From NCBI GenBank assembly GCA_964554875.1, contig CAZKQJ010000026.1, forward strand, positions 4,030 through 68,029: a DNA stretch of 64,000 bases, written 5' to 3'. Below are positions 16,027-24,889 of the stretch, piece by piece; position 1 is the first letter of the stretch; each line of letters opens with the position of its first letter. The notes under the pieces are model-generated. The model worked only from the letters and a program-made list of their open reading frames with translations. It was not told the origin of the DNA and made no database searches. The stretch is from Marispirochaeta sp964554875. GTDB lineage: Bacteria; Spirochaetota; Spirochaetia; JC444; Marispirochaetaceae. Position numbers and translations under genes: made by a program.

Positions 16027-17846
16027 TCTCCGGTTTCTGCCTTTTTCGCCGAAAACTCCGCCGCCACCCGTTCTGCCACGGCTTCCGGAAGGCGTCCCCG
16101 GTCCCGCAGATCCTCGTAAGTGGCCGCGGACAGCCCCTCGATACCGCCGAACTCCTTGATAAGCGCCGCCGCCCTGCGTTCCCCGATCCCATGGATTCCC
16201 GTCAATCGGCCAAGTCGTATATCTGTAGTCCGCTGCCGACGGCTTAAGGATGTAGCGAAGCGGTGGGACTCGTCCCGCACCGCCTGCAGCACCTTCAGGG
16301 CCTCCGCGGTCTCCGGCAGACTTACCGGATCGCTCCGGCCGGGAAGAAAGATCTCCTCGTTCTTTTTCGCAAGACCGATCACCGCGATCTCCTCAAGTCC
16401 CAGCCCCCGGATAATCTCCAGGGCCGCGTTGAGCTGACCCTTTCCGCCGTCGATAACCACCAGGTCCGGACGGGGCAGATCCTCGTTCAGTACCCGGGTA
16501 TAGCGCCGGGCCATGGCCTCCCGCATAGCCTGGAAATCGTCGACCTCGCCTTGTAAGCTGCGGATGTTGAAGGAGCGGTAGTTCTTCTTGTCCGGGTTGC
16601 CGTTGTAGAAGGAGACCAGGGAGGCCACAGTGTTCTTCCCCGCAAGATGGGCTATATCGAAGCCTTCGATACGCCTTGGAAGACTTGCAAGTCCCAGGAC
16701 TATGCGCAGTTCCTCCAGGGCAGGCAGATTTGCCGAAGCCTTCTGTCTCTTCTGCACGTCCATGGAGGCGTTCTCCCAGGCCATGCGTACAATGGAGCGA
16801 TGGCGTCCCTCCGCGGGGACCTCCACCGCAGTTTCTACCCAGCCCTGGGCGGCAAAGAACTCACCAAGAAGGGCAGTGTTAACCTGATGGGATAGATAGA
16901 GCATCTCAGGAGGCCGGTGATCCGGGGTATAGTACTGCAGGAGAAAATCGAGAAGGAGCTCCTCTTCGTCCTGGGGGCTCACATTGCCGTAGAGTTCCCG
17001 GCCCACCAGCTTGCCTCCCCGCATCTGCATTACCGCGAAAGAGACGAAGCGTCCCGCCGTTGCCACCGCCAGATAGTCCCGGGACTCCTCCTGAAAATCC
17101 TGGACCTGCTGTCCCTCCTCGACGCTCACCACCGCGGCGATTGAATCCCGCAGGGAGGCGGCCTTCTCGAACTTAAGCTGCGCCGCTGCCTCTTCCATCT
17201 CCGCCTTCAGATCGGAAATCAGTTCTTCCGTTGCCCCGGAGAGGAGTTTCCGCACCCGGTCAACCTCTTTAGCGTAGTCTTCACGGCTGATTTTCCCGAC
17301 GCAGGGGGCCCTGCAGCGGCCGATGTGATAGTAGAGGCAGGGTGTGTCCCGTTTTTTCAGCTTCCCTTTGCACTTTCTTAAGGGAAAGAGCCGCTCGATG
17401 AGTTCAAGGTAGCGGTCGACGCTGCGGGCATCCGGGTACGGGCCAAAATATTCCGAACCGTCCCGCACAATCCGGCGGGTACGGAAGACCCGGGGGAAAT
17501 CATCCGCGGTTATCCGAATTACCGGGTAGCTCTTCCCGTCCTTGAGGTTCACATTGTAGCGGGGAGTCCACTGCTTGATCAGGTTGTTTTCAAGGACCAG
17601 GGCCTCGTACTCGTTGGCGGTTACGATGTACTCGACGGAGGCGATGCGCTGCACCAGAAAGCGGGTCTTGATGTCCTTTTCCCCGATAAAATAGGAACCC
17701 GCCCGCTTGCGCAGGTCCACCGCCTTGCCCACATAGATGACCCGGGAGGAAGAATCCTTCATTATATAGACCCCCGGGCTGTGGGGGAACTCCGCAACCT
17801 GTTCCTTGAGATCGATCAGCCGTTCGTCGTCGCTGTTTTCCTTCAT
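16023..17846 (-). CDS. uvrC: Excinuclease ABC subunit C
   Basis: 607 residues. N-terminal GIY-YIG nuclease (GVYIMKDSSSRVIYVGKA), the Cys cluster CKGKLKKRDTPCLYYHIGRC, a UvrB-binding UVR motif near 200-235, the RNase H-like C-terminal nuclease domain (FDIAHLAGKN, VVIDGGKGQLNAAL) and a tail with a helix-hairpin-helix. It makes the 3' and 5' incisions of nucleotide excision repair. Lies downstream of and on the same strand as mmsA, separated by a terminator. Confidence 0.97.
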   Translation of the reverse strand: MKENSDDERLIDLKEQVAEFPHSPGVYIMKDSSSRVIYVGKAVDLRKRAGSYFIGEKDIKTRFLVQRIASVEYIVTANEYEALVLENNLIKQWTPRYNVNLKDGKSYPVIRITADDFPRVFRTRRIVRDGSEYFGPYPDARSVDRYLELIERLFPLRKCKGKLKKRDTPCLYYHIGRCRAPCVGKISREDYAKEVDRVRKLLSGATEELISDLKAEMEEAAAQLKFEKAASLRDSIAAVVSVEEGQQVQDFQEESRDYLAVATAGRFVSFAVMQMRGGKLVGRELYGNVSPQDEEELLLDFLLQYYTPDHRPPEMLYLSHQVNTALLGEFFAAQGWVETAVEVPAEGRHRSIVRMAWENASMDVQKRQKASANLPALEELRIVLGLASLPRRIEGFDIAHLAGKNTVASLVSFYNGNPDKKNYRSFNIRSLQGEVDDFQAMREAMARRYTRVLNEDLPRPDLVVIDGGKGQLNAALEIIRGLGLEEIAVIGLAKKNEEIFLPGRSDPVSLPETAEALKVLQAVRDESHRFATSLSRRQRTTDIRLGRLTGIHGIGERRAAALIKEFGGIEGLSAATYEDLRDRGRLPEAVAERVAAEFSAKKAETGD

Positions 17847-17879
17847 AGATCGGGATAAAAATACTCCATTTTCAGGGAA

Positions 17880-17913
17880 GAAAAAAGCCGCCCGCAGAAG
17901 ATCTCCGGACGGC
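17880..17913 (-). terminator. Intrinsic terminator downstream of mmsA
   Basis: Read on the minus strand, GCCGTCCG pairs with CGGGCGGC (eight pairs, one G-U) around an 11-base loop, followed directly by six T. It sits 22 bases after the mmsA stop and before uvrC, separating the two transcripts. Confidence 0.8.
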
Positions 17914-17934
17914 GATGATTCAGTTCAGGCAGGC

Positions 17935-19419
17935 TCAGCCCTCTTCGGACCAGAAGCGTTCGGTGATGATCTTGTCCTCGGTATAAAAATTGACGATCGC
18001 CTTGCCCTGGGCCTTGATGTCGGCGAACTGGGAGTTCTTCATTCCGCCGAAGGGCAGGTAGGCCACCGGAGCGGGAATCCCGACGTTGATGCCGATCATG
18101 CCGGCCTTGACCTCGATCTTGAACTTCCGGGCGAACCAGCCGTTCTGGGTGTAGATGGAGGCGCCGTTGCCGTACTGGTGATCGTTGATGATGCCGATTG
18201 CCTCGTCCAGGCTGTCGGCCTTCAGAATGACCACCACAGGCCCGAAGATCTCGGTCTGATGGATCTGCATTCCCGGCTTGACCCCGCCGAAAACCGTAGG
18301 CCCGATATAGTAGCCTTTCTCGTATCCCGCTACCTTGATATCCCGGCCGTCCAGGAGCAGTTCGGCCCCCTCCTTCACGCCGGTGTCGATCATTCCCAGG
18401 ATAAACTCCTTCGCTTTGGCGGAAATTACCGGTCCCATTACCATGCTTTCGTCGGCCACCGCAGGATCAAGGGGATTGGTGGTAATTACCTCCCGGGCCG
18501 CCTTGACGAACTCTTCGGTCACCTTTGCGTAGGTATCGTCCCCGACACAGACAATGGCGGAGGCGGCCATACAACGCTGACCGGCACAGCCGAAACAGGA
18601 GGTAATCATGTTCCGGATAACCTCGTTGAGGCGGGCGTCCGGCATGACCACCAGGTGATTCTTGGCGCCCCCCATGGCCTGGAAGCGTTTTCCGTTCTCG
18701 GCGCATTTTTTAGCCATCAGTTTACATGTCGGAGTCGAACCCACCAGGGAGACACCCTGCACCAGGGGATTTTCCATGAAGGCGTCCGCCACCGTGCGGT
18801 CACCGTTTATGAGGGTATAGACTCCCGCGGGGAGTCCCGTCTGATGGATCAGCTCGGTAATGAAGTTCATCGTATTCGGTACCTGCTTTGAGGCCTTGAC
18901 CACGAAGCTGTTCCCCGTGGCTATCGCGTAGGGGAGAAACCAGAAAGGAACCATGGCGGGAAAGTTGAAGGGAGCGATCATCCCGAAAACCCCCATGGGT
19001 AGCCGGATAACCTCGCCGTCGATCTCGAAGGATGCCCCGATCAGCTTGTCTCCCTGCTGCATCACCGGCATGCCGCAGGCCACCTCGACGTTTTCGAAAA
19101 CCCGCTTCATTTCGGCACGGGCGTCAGGCAGGGACTTGCCCATTTCCTCCACCAGAATCCGGCTGATCTTCTCCTCGTTCTCCTCCAGCAGGTCCCGCAG
19201 CTTGAAGAGGTAGCTCACCCGCCGGGAGACAGGAACATCCTTCCAGGAAAGATAAGCCTCGTGGGCCGCTTCGATTGCCGTGTCGGTCTCCTGCCGCGGT
19301 GTCAGGGGAACCTGGGAGATCACTTCTCCCGTGCTCGGGTTTTCAACATCCAGGTAGGACGCGCCGGCGGGATCCACCCACGCGCCGTTTACATAGTTCT
19401 TGAGTTTACGGACTGTCAT
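17935..19419 (-). CDS. mmsA: Methylmalonate-semialdehyde dehydrogenase (acylating)
   Basis: 494 residues of the MmsA/IolA branch of the aldehyde dehydrogenases, with catalytic Cys in CFGCAGQRCMA, the NAD-site sequence FNFPAMVPFWF and a branch-typical C-terminus. It converts methylmalonate or malonate semialdehyde to propionyl- or acetyl-CoA, in valine, beta-alanine or inositol breakdown. No other gene of those pathways is adjacent. GGAGCAG precedes the ATG. A FadR-type GntR regulator is divergent, with a TTGT-N3-ACAA palindrome between them. Confidence 0.92.
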   Translation of the reverse strand: MTVRKLKNYVNGAWVDPAGASYLDVENPSTGEVISQVPLTPRQETDTAIEAAHEAYLSWKDVPVSRRVSYLFKLRDLLEENEEKISRILVEEMGKSLPDARAEMKRVFENVEVACGMPVMQQGDKLIGASFEIDGEVIRLPMGVFGMIAPFNFPAMVPFWFLPYAIATGNSFVVKASKQVPNTMNFITELIHQTGLPAGVYTLINGDRTVADAFMENPLVQGVSLVGSTPTCKLMAKKCAENGKRFQAMGGAKNHLVVMPDARLNEVIRNMITSCFGCAGQRCMAASAIVCVGDDTYAKVTEEFVKAAREVITTNPLDPAVADESMVMGPVISAKAKEFILGMIDTGVKEGAELLLDGRDIKVAGYEKGYYIGPTVFGGVKPGMQIHQTEIFGPVVVILKADSLDEAIGIINDHQYGNGASIYTQNGWFARKFKIEVKAGMIGINVGIPAPVAYLPFGGMKNSQFADIKAQGKAIVNFYTEDKIITERFWSEEG

Positions 19420-19429
19420 TATCTGCTCC

Positions 19430-19457
19430 TTGTCATATTAATCATATTGTATGACAA
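19430..19457. promoter_or_regulatory. Candidate GntR/FadR-type operator between mmsA and gntR
   Basis: TTGTCATA (19430-19437) and TATGACAA (19450-19457) form a perfect 8-base inverted repeat spaced by 12 bases. The second arm is also part of TTGTATGACAA (19447-19457), which fits the TNGTNNNACNA palindrome known for FadR-subfamily regulators. It lies 11 to 38 bases upstream of the mmsA ATG. Confidence 0.5.
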
Positions 19458-19473
19458 TAAGATTAAATAACTC

Positions 19474-19502
19474 TTGCAGTTTGTCAAGGTATGGCGTAGA
19501 TT
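19474..19502 (+). promoter_or_regulatory. Candidate promoter of the gntR gene
   Basis: TTGCAG (19474-19479), 17 bases, TAGATT (19497-19502). Each box matches the consensus at four of six positions. The start codon follows at 19546 with GGAGG upstream. Confidence 0.4.
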
Positions 19503-19545
19503 TGTTTCCGGGCACCTTAAAAAGATCGCCGACGGAGGCCGCACC

Positions 19546-20280
19546 GTGGAACAGACCATCCCCCTGACCTACACCCCTGTCCGCCGACAGACCGTAGTCG
19601 GCCAGGTGATGGAACAGATAAAAGAGCTCATTGCCTCGGGAAGACTCAAACCCGGGGATAAAATTCCGACGGAACAGGAACTGGCGGCAAAGTTCGGCGT
19701 AGGCCGTTCCACTATCCGCGAGGCCATCAAGGTCTTTACCTATCTTGGTGTGTTCGAATCCCGGACCCGGAAAGGAACCTGCCTGCAGGACCATTCGGGG
19801 ATCTCCGAAGAGGCCCTGACCTGGGCATTCATCCTGGGACGGGAGGATTTCCGCAACCTGATGGAGGTTCGCAAGGCCCTGGAGCTTGAAGCCTGGTTCA
19901 TTCTCTGTGAAGCAGCACGACAGGAGCCTGGATCAGTGCTGAGAACAATACACAGCCTGGAGGACGAGGTCGCCTGCATGGAGAGAGCCATCAGCGAACG
20001 GGATGATATGGAACTGGTGGAGGCGGATTTCCGTTTTCACCGGGCGGCGGTTGCTGCCTCGGGAAACAGCCTCTTTACCAATCTCTTCGATACCCTGAAG
20101 TCCTTTACCTGCGAGGAGATAACCCGTTCCAACATTCCCCGGAACTACTCACCCCGCATAGTGGAAGAACACAAGGAGATGATCGAAGCCCTGAAAACAG
20201 GAGATCTCCTGACTATAACCCGCCTCTTCAGAGAACACATCGAAAAGGCCATAGGGCGGGTGCTGCGGGAGAACGGGTAA
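19546..20280 (+). CDS. GntR-family (FadR/FCD) transcriptional regulator
   Basis: 244 residues. N-terminal winged helix with the GntR motif LPxGxKIPTEQELAAKFGVGRS-like core (DKIPTEQELAAKFGVGRST), and an all-helical C-terminal FCD ligand-binding domain with the metal-site pattern of Asp/His residues (ADFRFHRAAVAASGN, EEHKEMIEAL, LFREHIEKA). It probably represses the divergent mmsA and responds to an acid or acyl-CoA. GTG at 19546 is chosen, with GGAGG seven bases upstream. Confidence 0.88.
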   Translation: MEQTIPLTYTPVRRQTVVGQVMEQIKELIASGRLKPGDKIPTEQELAAKFGVGRSTIREAIKVFTYLGVFESRTRKGTCLQDHSGISEEALTWAFILGREDFRNLMEVRKALELEAWFILCEAARQEPGSVLRTIHSLEDEVACMERAISERDDMELVEADFRFHRAAVAASGNSLFTNLFDTLKSFTCEEITRSNIPRNYSPRIVEEHKEMIEALKTGDLLTITRLFREHIEKAIGRVLRENG

Positions 20281-20290
20281 ATTTGTGTTT

Positions 20291-20442
20291 TGGAACAGCG
20301 ATACACAGGATAGGCAGGATTGGATTTAAGGAAAGGAACCACAGAGCCTCAGAGAACGCTGAGTTTTTTCATATTACCTCCGTGTTACTCCGTGCTCTCG
20401 GTGCCTCGGTGGCTTTCCCACTCCTGTTCATCCTCCCCATCT
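20291..20442. repeat. Near-palindromic CACGGAG-type repeat, copy 1
   Basis: About 150 bases. The left part (20291-20380) is roughly 85 percent identical by eye to 21734-21824, and the right part (20386-20442) matches 21918-21974. Within the copy, the left CCACAGAGCCTCAGAGAAC segment is roughly complementary to the right segment ending GTGCCTCGGTGG, giving a long imperfect hairpin. Such CACAGAG/CACGGAG elements are common dispersed repeats in environmental bacteria. Confidence 0.7.
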
Positions 20443-20477
20443 AAGCTGCAAAAACCTTCGACTACAATCGAATCTAT

Positions 20478-20507
20478 TTGACAAACGCGATAAGCTTCGA
20501 TCATAAT
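20478..20507 (+). promoter_or_regulatory. Promoter of the DUF4143 ATPase gene
   Basis: TTGACA (20478-20483), 18 bases, CATAAT (20502-20507). The ATG at 20514 begins six bases after the -10 box, so the message should begin at the start codon. Confidence 0.55.
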
Positions 20508-20513
20508 AGAAGG

Positions 20514-21725
20514 ATGAAACAGATCCGCCGTAGCATCTATTTGGAGAAACTACACTCTTACATTCAAGCTCCGGCCATTACAGTTGTTACTGGTCCGCGC
20601 AGAGCAGGTAAAAGCGTCCTCCTGAGGCAACTGGCGGAAGAACTGATCTCATCAGAACAGGTTGTGTTTATTGACAAGGAATCCTTTGACTTCGAGGGCA
20701 TAAACACCGGCAGAGATCTGATAAGCCATGTGGATATACACAGTTCCGGCAAAGAGAGACGTTATGTAATTGTAGACGAAATCCAGCAGATTGCAGGATG
20801 GGAACAAGCTGTCGCATCCCTGAACGGTGATGAACATTCCCGGGTAATCATTTCAGGATCAAATGCATCCCTATTATCCGGCGATCTGGCTACATTAATT
20901 GCTGGACGCTACCTCACCCTGCCGGTGTTCCCTCTCTCTCTTCCCGAATTTCAAGAACTGTACCAGCTTTTACACGGTGATCATCACCTCGACAGATTGG
21001 AGTTGTTCCGTCTTTATTTAAGATTCGGAGGTCTCCCCGGGCTTCTGCACACTGATCTCAGCACTGATGTCGTCAGCCAAATGCAGAAAGATATTGTAAA
21101 TACCATCGCTGTTCGAGACATCATCTCCCGCTACAATATCCGCGATATCCGTCTTTTTGAGTCCGTCATGTCCTTTGCACTGGAAAATATTGGGAACCTC
21201 CTTTCAGCCAAAAAAATTACTGACTTTTTAAAGAAGGAACGTCGCAGCCTTTCGGTGGATTCTGTCCTCAATTACCTGCGTTATATGCAGGACGCCTTTC
21301 TTCTGTATGAGGTTCCACGGTTCGATATCAAAGGGAAGAAACTGATGGAAATAAACCATAAATACTATCTGGGAGACATCGGTATTCGCAACGGCTTTAT
21401 CGGCTACAGGGAACAGGACATTTCAGGAATCTTTGAAAACCTGGTCTTTCTTGAACTGAAGAGGCGTGCGTATACGGTTACTGTCGGGAGTATAACAGGG
21501 GAGGAGATTGACTTCATCGCGGAAAAGGATAAGCTGCGCAGCTATATTCAGGTTTCCTACATCCTGGGCAGTCCCGCCACGATTGAACGGGAACTGTCGC
21601 CCCTTCGAAATGTAGATGATAATTACAGCAAGACCCTTCTGACCCTGGACAGCTTCCAGCCCCGGGACTTTCAGGGTATACACCACCGTTCAATTTTAGA
21701 CTTCCTTATGGGAGAGGAACTTTAG
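20514..21725 (+). CDS. AAA ATPase with C-terminal DUF4143 domain
   Basis: 403 residues. N-terminal AAA_14 ATPase with Walker A GPRRAGKSVLL, Walker B VIVDEIQQI and sensor-like IISGSNASLL; C-terminal DUF4143 domain resembling a nuclease/DUF234 fold (GEEIDFIAEKDKLRSYIQVSY, with the E-x-D-F pattern). Members are widespread, mobile and of unknown function. ATG at 20514 is used; an in-frame TTG at 20478 is the -35 box. The gene is visibly more A+T-rich than its neighbours and is bracketed by two copies of a palindromic repeat, which suggests acquisition as a cassette. Confidence 0.88.
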   Translation: MKQIRRSIYLEKLHSYIQAPAITVVTGPRRAGKSVLLRQLAEELISSEQVVFIDKESFDFEGINTGRDLISHVDIHSSGKERRYVIVDEIQQIAGWEQAVASLNGDEHSRVIISGSNASLLSGDLATLIAGRYLTLPVFPLSLPEFQELYQLLHGDHHLDRLELFRLYLRFGGLPGLLHTDLSTDVVSQMQKDIVNTIAVRDIISRYNIRDIRLFESVMSFALENIGNLLSAKKITDFLKKERRSLSVDSVLNYLRYMQDAFLLYEVPRFDIKGKKLMEINHKYYLGDIGIRNGFIGYREQDISGIFENLVFLELKRRAYTVTVGSITGEEIDFIAEKDKLRSYIQVSYILGSPATIERELSPLRNVDDNYSKTLLTLDSFQPRDFQGIHHRSILDFLMGEEL

Positions 21726-21733
21726 CTTGTGCA

Positions 21734-21974
21734 TGGAACAAAGATAAACAGGATGGGAAGGATAGGATTTAAGGAAAGGAACCACGGAGCCTCAGAGAAC
21801 ACTGAGTCTTTTTACGTTACCTCCGTGAGTTCCGCGTGAAATTCTATCTCTCACAAAGCTCACAAAGCCCGCAGAGAAGGTAAGTCAGCAAATATCAGCA
21901 CCTCTAATCCCTCTGTGTTCCTCAGTGCTCCCGGTGCCTCGGAGGCCTTCCCTATCCTGTCCATCTTCCCCATC
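21734..21974. repeat. Near-palindromic CACGGAG-type repeat, copy 2
   Basis: About 240 bases, in the same orientation as copy 1 at 20291-20442. The two ends match copy 1, but the middle carries roughly 90 extra bases (about 21825-21917) including further CACAAAG/CAGAGAAGG units. The stretch 21975-22021, up to the end of the next gene, continues with related CCTCCGTGATCTCCGGGG-type sequence. No open reading frame is present here. Confidence 0.7.
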
Positions 21975-22021
21975 TGTGTTCCATGTTCCCTCCGTGATCT
22001 CCGGGGCTCTGCGGCACATCT

Positions 22022-24799
22022 CTATCCCGAGAACAGGAACCTGCGCTTCTCCTGGGCAATAAAGGCTTCCGCTTTTTCCAGAAAGAGCCGGGACGCCCTG
22101 TCGCTGGGATTGACCGCGATTATTTGCCGGAACAGTTCCGCCGACTCATCGAACTGGCGCTTGGAAAACTGCAGAATCGCCGTTTCAAAGTCGGTCTTGG
22201 TCTCCGTCTTCAGGTCCCGCATCTCTTCCTGGTCGCCATCGAAGATTTCAAAAAGTGATACGGACCTGTTCTTTCCCTTGACCCGGACCTTGCCAAGGAA
22301 CCTGAATCCGTACTCCGTAGGGTTATCCAGTTTGATAAAGGACTCCTGACTTATAATGATATTCGCCCCGTAGAGCTTTGTTACATCCTGGATCCGCGAA
22401 GCCAGGTTTACCGCGTCGGATATTACCGTTCCCTGCATGCGTCCTTTGTCGCCGATGATCCCGAGAATCAGGTTTCCTGTGTGGATTCCCACACCGATAC
22501 TGATCGGTCTGTACCCGCAGGATGCCCGCTGCTTGTTGTAGATCTCCATGTGCCCGACCATTTCTGTGGCGGCTTTTATTGCATCTTCCGGCCGGTTGGG
22601 AAAAAGCGCCATGATGGAGTCGCCGATGTACTTGTCGATAATACCGCCGTTTTCCTGGATCATCGGACTCAGGCGGCTCAGAAAGGAGTTGATGAATTTG
22701 AAATTCTCCTGGGGAGTCATGATCTCCGACAGAGCGGTAAAGGCACGGATGTCCACAAAGAGTACGGTCATCTCCTTCTGGACCTGGTCGCCAAGTTTAA
22801 TATCCGCGATATTGTCGTGTCCCAGAAAATCGATAAACTCCATGGGGACAAAGCGGCTGTAAATGGTATTTATTTTTGCGAGATTCAGATGGGTCCGGAT
22901 ACGGGCCAGCAGTTCTTCCTGGGTATAGGGTTTTGCCAGAAAATCGTTTGCTCCGGCTGAAAGCCCTTCCTCCATATCCATGGCTTCGCTTTTTGCGGTA
23001 ACAAGCACAATCGGAAGTTCCGTGGATGTATGGTTTTCACGAATCCTGCGGCACAGGGAATACCCGTCTATTTCCGGCATCATGATATCCAGCAGAACAA
23101 GGTCGGGAGGATTATCAAGAATATGGTGCAGAGCCTTCTCTCCGCTCAGGAACGGGATAACATGAAACTCATCCCCGGACAGCTGGTTCTTCAAGACCTG
23201 AAGGTTAACCGGATTGTCATCCACGACCACTATTGTGAACTTTGCTGCCCGGGAATTATCGTCATTCAGGGCCTCAAGGTTCTCCAGAGCGTCGAGAGAT
23301 ATCTCCAGGGTCTGTTCTTCATCCTGCAGGGTATCCTGATATGTACCCTTTATACTGGGAAGCTTAATCCTGAAAACTCCTGCCTGATCCTCCACCGAGT
23401 ATTCAAGTGTACCGTTCTGGGCTTCTATCAGCCTCTTCGCCAGGGATAATCCGAGCCAGATACCTTTGGATCCAGCATCGGCACCGAAGCTGTCTCCTTC
23501 GCGTATCAAATCTTCTACCGTATTCTCAGGCAGGGATGTTCCCGTTGTCGTCAGGAGTATTATCGTTGTGTCGCCCTCTTCCCGGGCATCAATTTCAATC
23601 GTCCCCTGGTTGGAAGACTTTATTATTGCCATGAGAATGTTGTTCAGGGACTGTTCTATTCTGTTTTCGTCCCCCCGGATAAACAGCGAATGGGGAGATA
23701 TGTTGTTTTTCACGGATAGCTGTCCACCCATGAGCAGGGGGGTACACATTCTCTGGACAACAAGAACAGACTGGTACAGATCGACCTCGGTATTCTGAAG
23801 CTGAATTCGGCCCTCCCGCATTCGGGAAAAGTCCAGAATGTCGCTCACCATGGCATTGAGGCGTAAACCGGAGGAGAAGACCAGAGACAGCGTGGACTTC
23901 TGATCCTCCGTAAGATCGCCCACAGCCCCCCGAAGCAGAGACTCCGAGAGACCGACAACCGCATGAATCGGAGTCCGAAGCTCGTGGCTCATGTTGGAGA
24001 AGAACTCGTCCTTGATCCTGTCAGCGGACCGGATCCTTTTATCCATGAATCTAAGAGAGGCATAGTCTTCCCGAATGGTGAGAAACTGTACAAGAACATG
24101 CAGAAAAATGAACACAAGCAGAGCCAGGGGCAGAAGATAGGCCGACACAATCAGTTCCCGGTGGAAAATCAGGTCGTTGATTCCTCCTGCTGCGACTACC
24201 AGAAGGCCAAGCACATGGAGCAGCACCCGCAGCTTTTCACGGATCAGCGGAACCAGTCGCACAAGAAGGTACACAAGACATATTCCCGATAGTCCTGCCA
24301 TGGCAGTTTCGATATACTCTGCCGCGGACGAAGGGCTCAGAATCCAGCCCAGAGCCAGTGCACTAATAAGAAAAAAATAGAAAAACACCGGTCCAGAGGA
24401 GATACGCCTCTCGTAGCGTTGACGCACGAAAAAGGCAAGAAAGATGCCCACCGCTGACAGGAGAATCAGTTTAAAGGAGTGAAGCGGCAGCAAGGATATA
24501 CGCGTGTAGAACCGGGCAAAAAAGGGAACGGAACTGATCAACGAAAAAAGAACGGCAGCTGTCAGAAAAAGACCGAAGAACAGATGCTCCCGACGCGGAC
24601 GGCTGAAAATCGCAAAAACGAAAAACAGCAGCGAACAGACTATAAGAAGCGATACGGCGGACATCTGTATCGTGGAAAAGAGAAGCCCGCTATCTATATC
24701 TACACCCTCTGAAGCAAGCATGATAAAGGAGAGCCCGAAAGCGCTCAGCATCAGCGCTGCAATTACAGTCAGAGTAACAAGAATTACTTTAATTCCCAT
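22022..24799 (-). CDS. 7TM sensor / pseudo-histidine kinase / receiver / adenylate cyclase chimera
   Basis: 925 residues. Seven or eight membrane segments fill 1-240; then HisKA with His272 (SHELRTP), a HATPase-like region (about 375-480), a receiver with Asp571, and a class III nucleotide cyclase (about 645-865) followed by a short TPR-like tail. The cyclase is complete: metal-binding Asp683 and Asp727, adenine-selecting Lys723 and Asp795, Asn798 and Arg802, so it should make cAMP. The HATPase is not complete: the N-box Asn is Ala391 and the DTG of the G1 box reads TTG (Thr419), although a GLSLAKRLIE G2 box remains. Kinase activity is therefore doubtful. It may relay a membrane signal, through its receiver, to cAMP production. 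Confidence 0.85.
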   Translation of the reverse strand: MGIKVILVTLTVIAALMLSAFGLSFIMLASEGVDIDSGLLFSTIQMSAVSLLIVCSLLFFVFAIFSRPRREHLFFGLFLTAAVLFSLISSVPFFARFYTRISLLPLHSFKLILLSAVGIFLAFFVRQRYERRISSGPVFFYFFLISALALGWILSPSSAAEYIETAMAGLSGICLVYLLVRLVPLIREKLRVLLHVLGLLVVAAGGINDLIFHRELIVSAYLLPLALLVFIFLHVLVQFLTIREDYASLRFMDKRIRSADRIKDEFFSNMSHELRTPIHAVVGLSESLLRGAVGDLTEDQKSTLSLVFSSGLRLNAMVSDILDFSRMREGRIQLQNTEVDLYQSVLVVQRMCTPLLMGGQLSVKNNISPHSLFIRGDENRIEQSLNNILMAIIKSSNQGTIEIDAREEGDTTIILLTTTGTSLPENTVEDLIREGDSFGADAGSKGIWLGLSLAKRLIEAQNGTLEYSVEDQAGVFRIKLPSIKGTYQDTLQDEEQTLEISLDALENLEALNDDNSRAAKFTIVVVDDNPVNLQVLKNQLSGDEFHVIPFLSGEKALHHILDNPPDLVLLDIMMPEIDGYSLCRRIRENHTSTELPIVLVTAKSEAMDMEEGLSAGANDFLAKPYTQEELLARIRTHLNLAKINTIYSRFVPMEFIDFLGHDNIADIKLGDQVQKEMTVLFVDIRAFTALSEIMTPQENFKFINSFLSRLSPMIQENGGIIDKYIGDSIMALFPNRPEDAIKAATEMVGHMEIYNKQRASCGYRPISIGVGIHTGNLILGIIGDKGRMQGTVISDAVNLASRIQDVTKLYGANIIISQESFIKLDNPTEYGFRFLGKVRVKGKNRSVSLFEIFDGDQEEMRDLKTETKTDFETAILQFSKRQFDESAELFRQIIAVNPSDRASRLFLEKAEAFIAQEKRRFLFSG

Positions 24800-24807
24800 A
24801 TAGTATA

Positions 24808-24835
24808 ACTATCGGAAAAGTAAGGGAAAATGCAA
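24808..24835 (-). promoter_or_regulatory. Possible promoter of the cyclase chimera
   Basis: On the minus strand TTGCAT (24835-24830), 16 bases, GATAGT (24813-24808), with the ATG at 24799 eight bases later. The -35 match is weak; it is listed because the spacing to the ATG repeats that of other genes here. An overlapping TATACT (24807-24802) is too close to the ATG to serve it. Confidence 0.3.
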
Positions 24836-24889
24836 GGAGAAGTTTTCAGTATCACCGGCAAGATCGCCGATAGTAATAGTAGAACAAGG

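Noticed and set aside
20478..20513. TTG start for the DUF4143 ATPase
   Set aside because: It is part of the -35 box; ATG 20514 follows the -10 box.
20291..21974. CRISPR-like array from repeated CACGGAG units
   Set aside because: Units are irregular, imperfect and palindromic as a whole, with no regular spacers and no cas genes.
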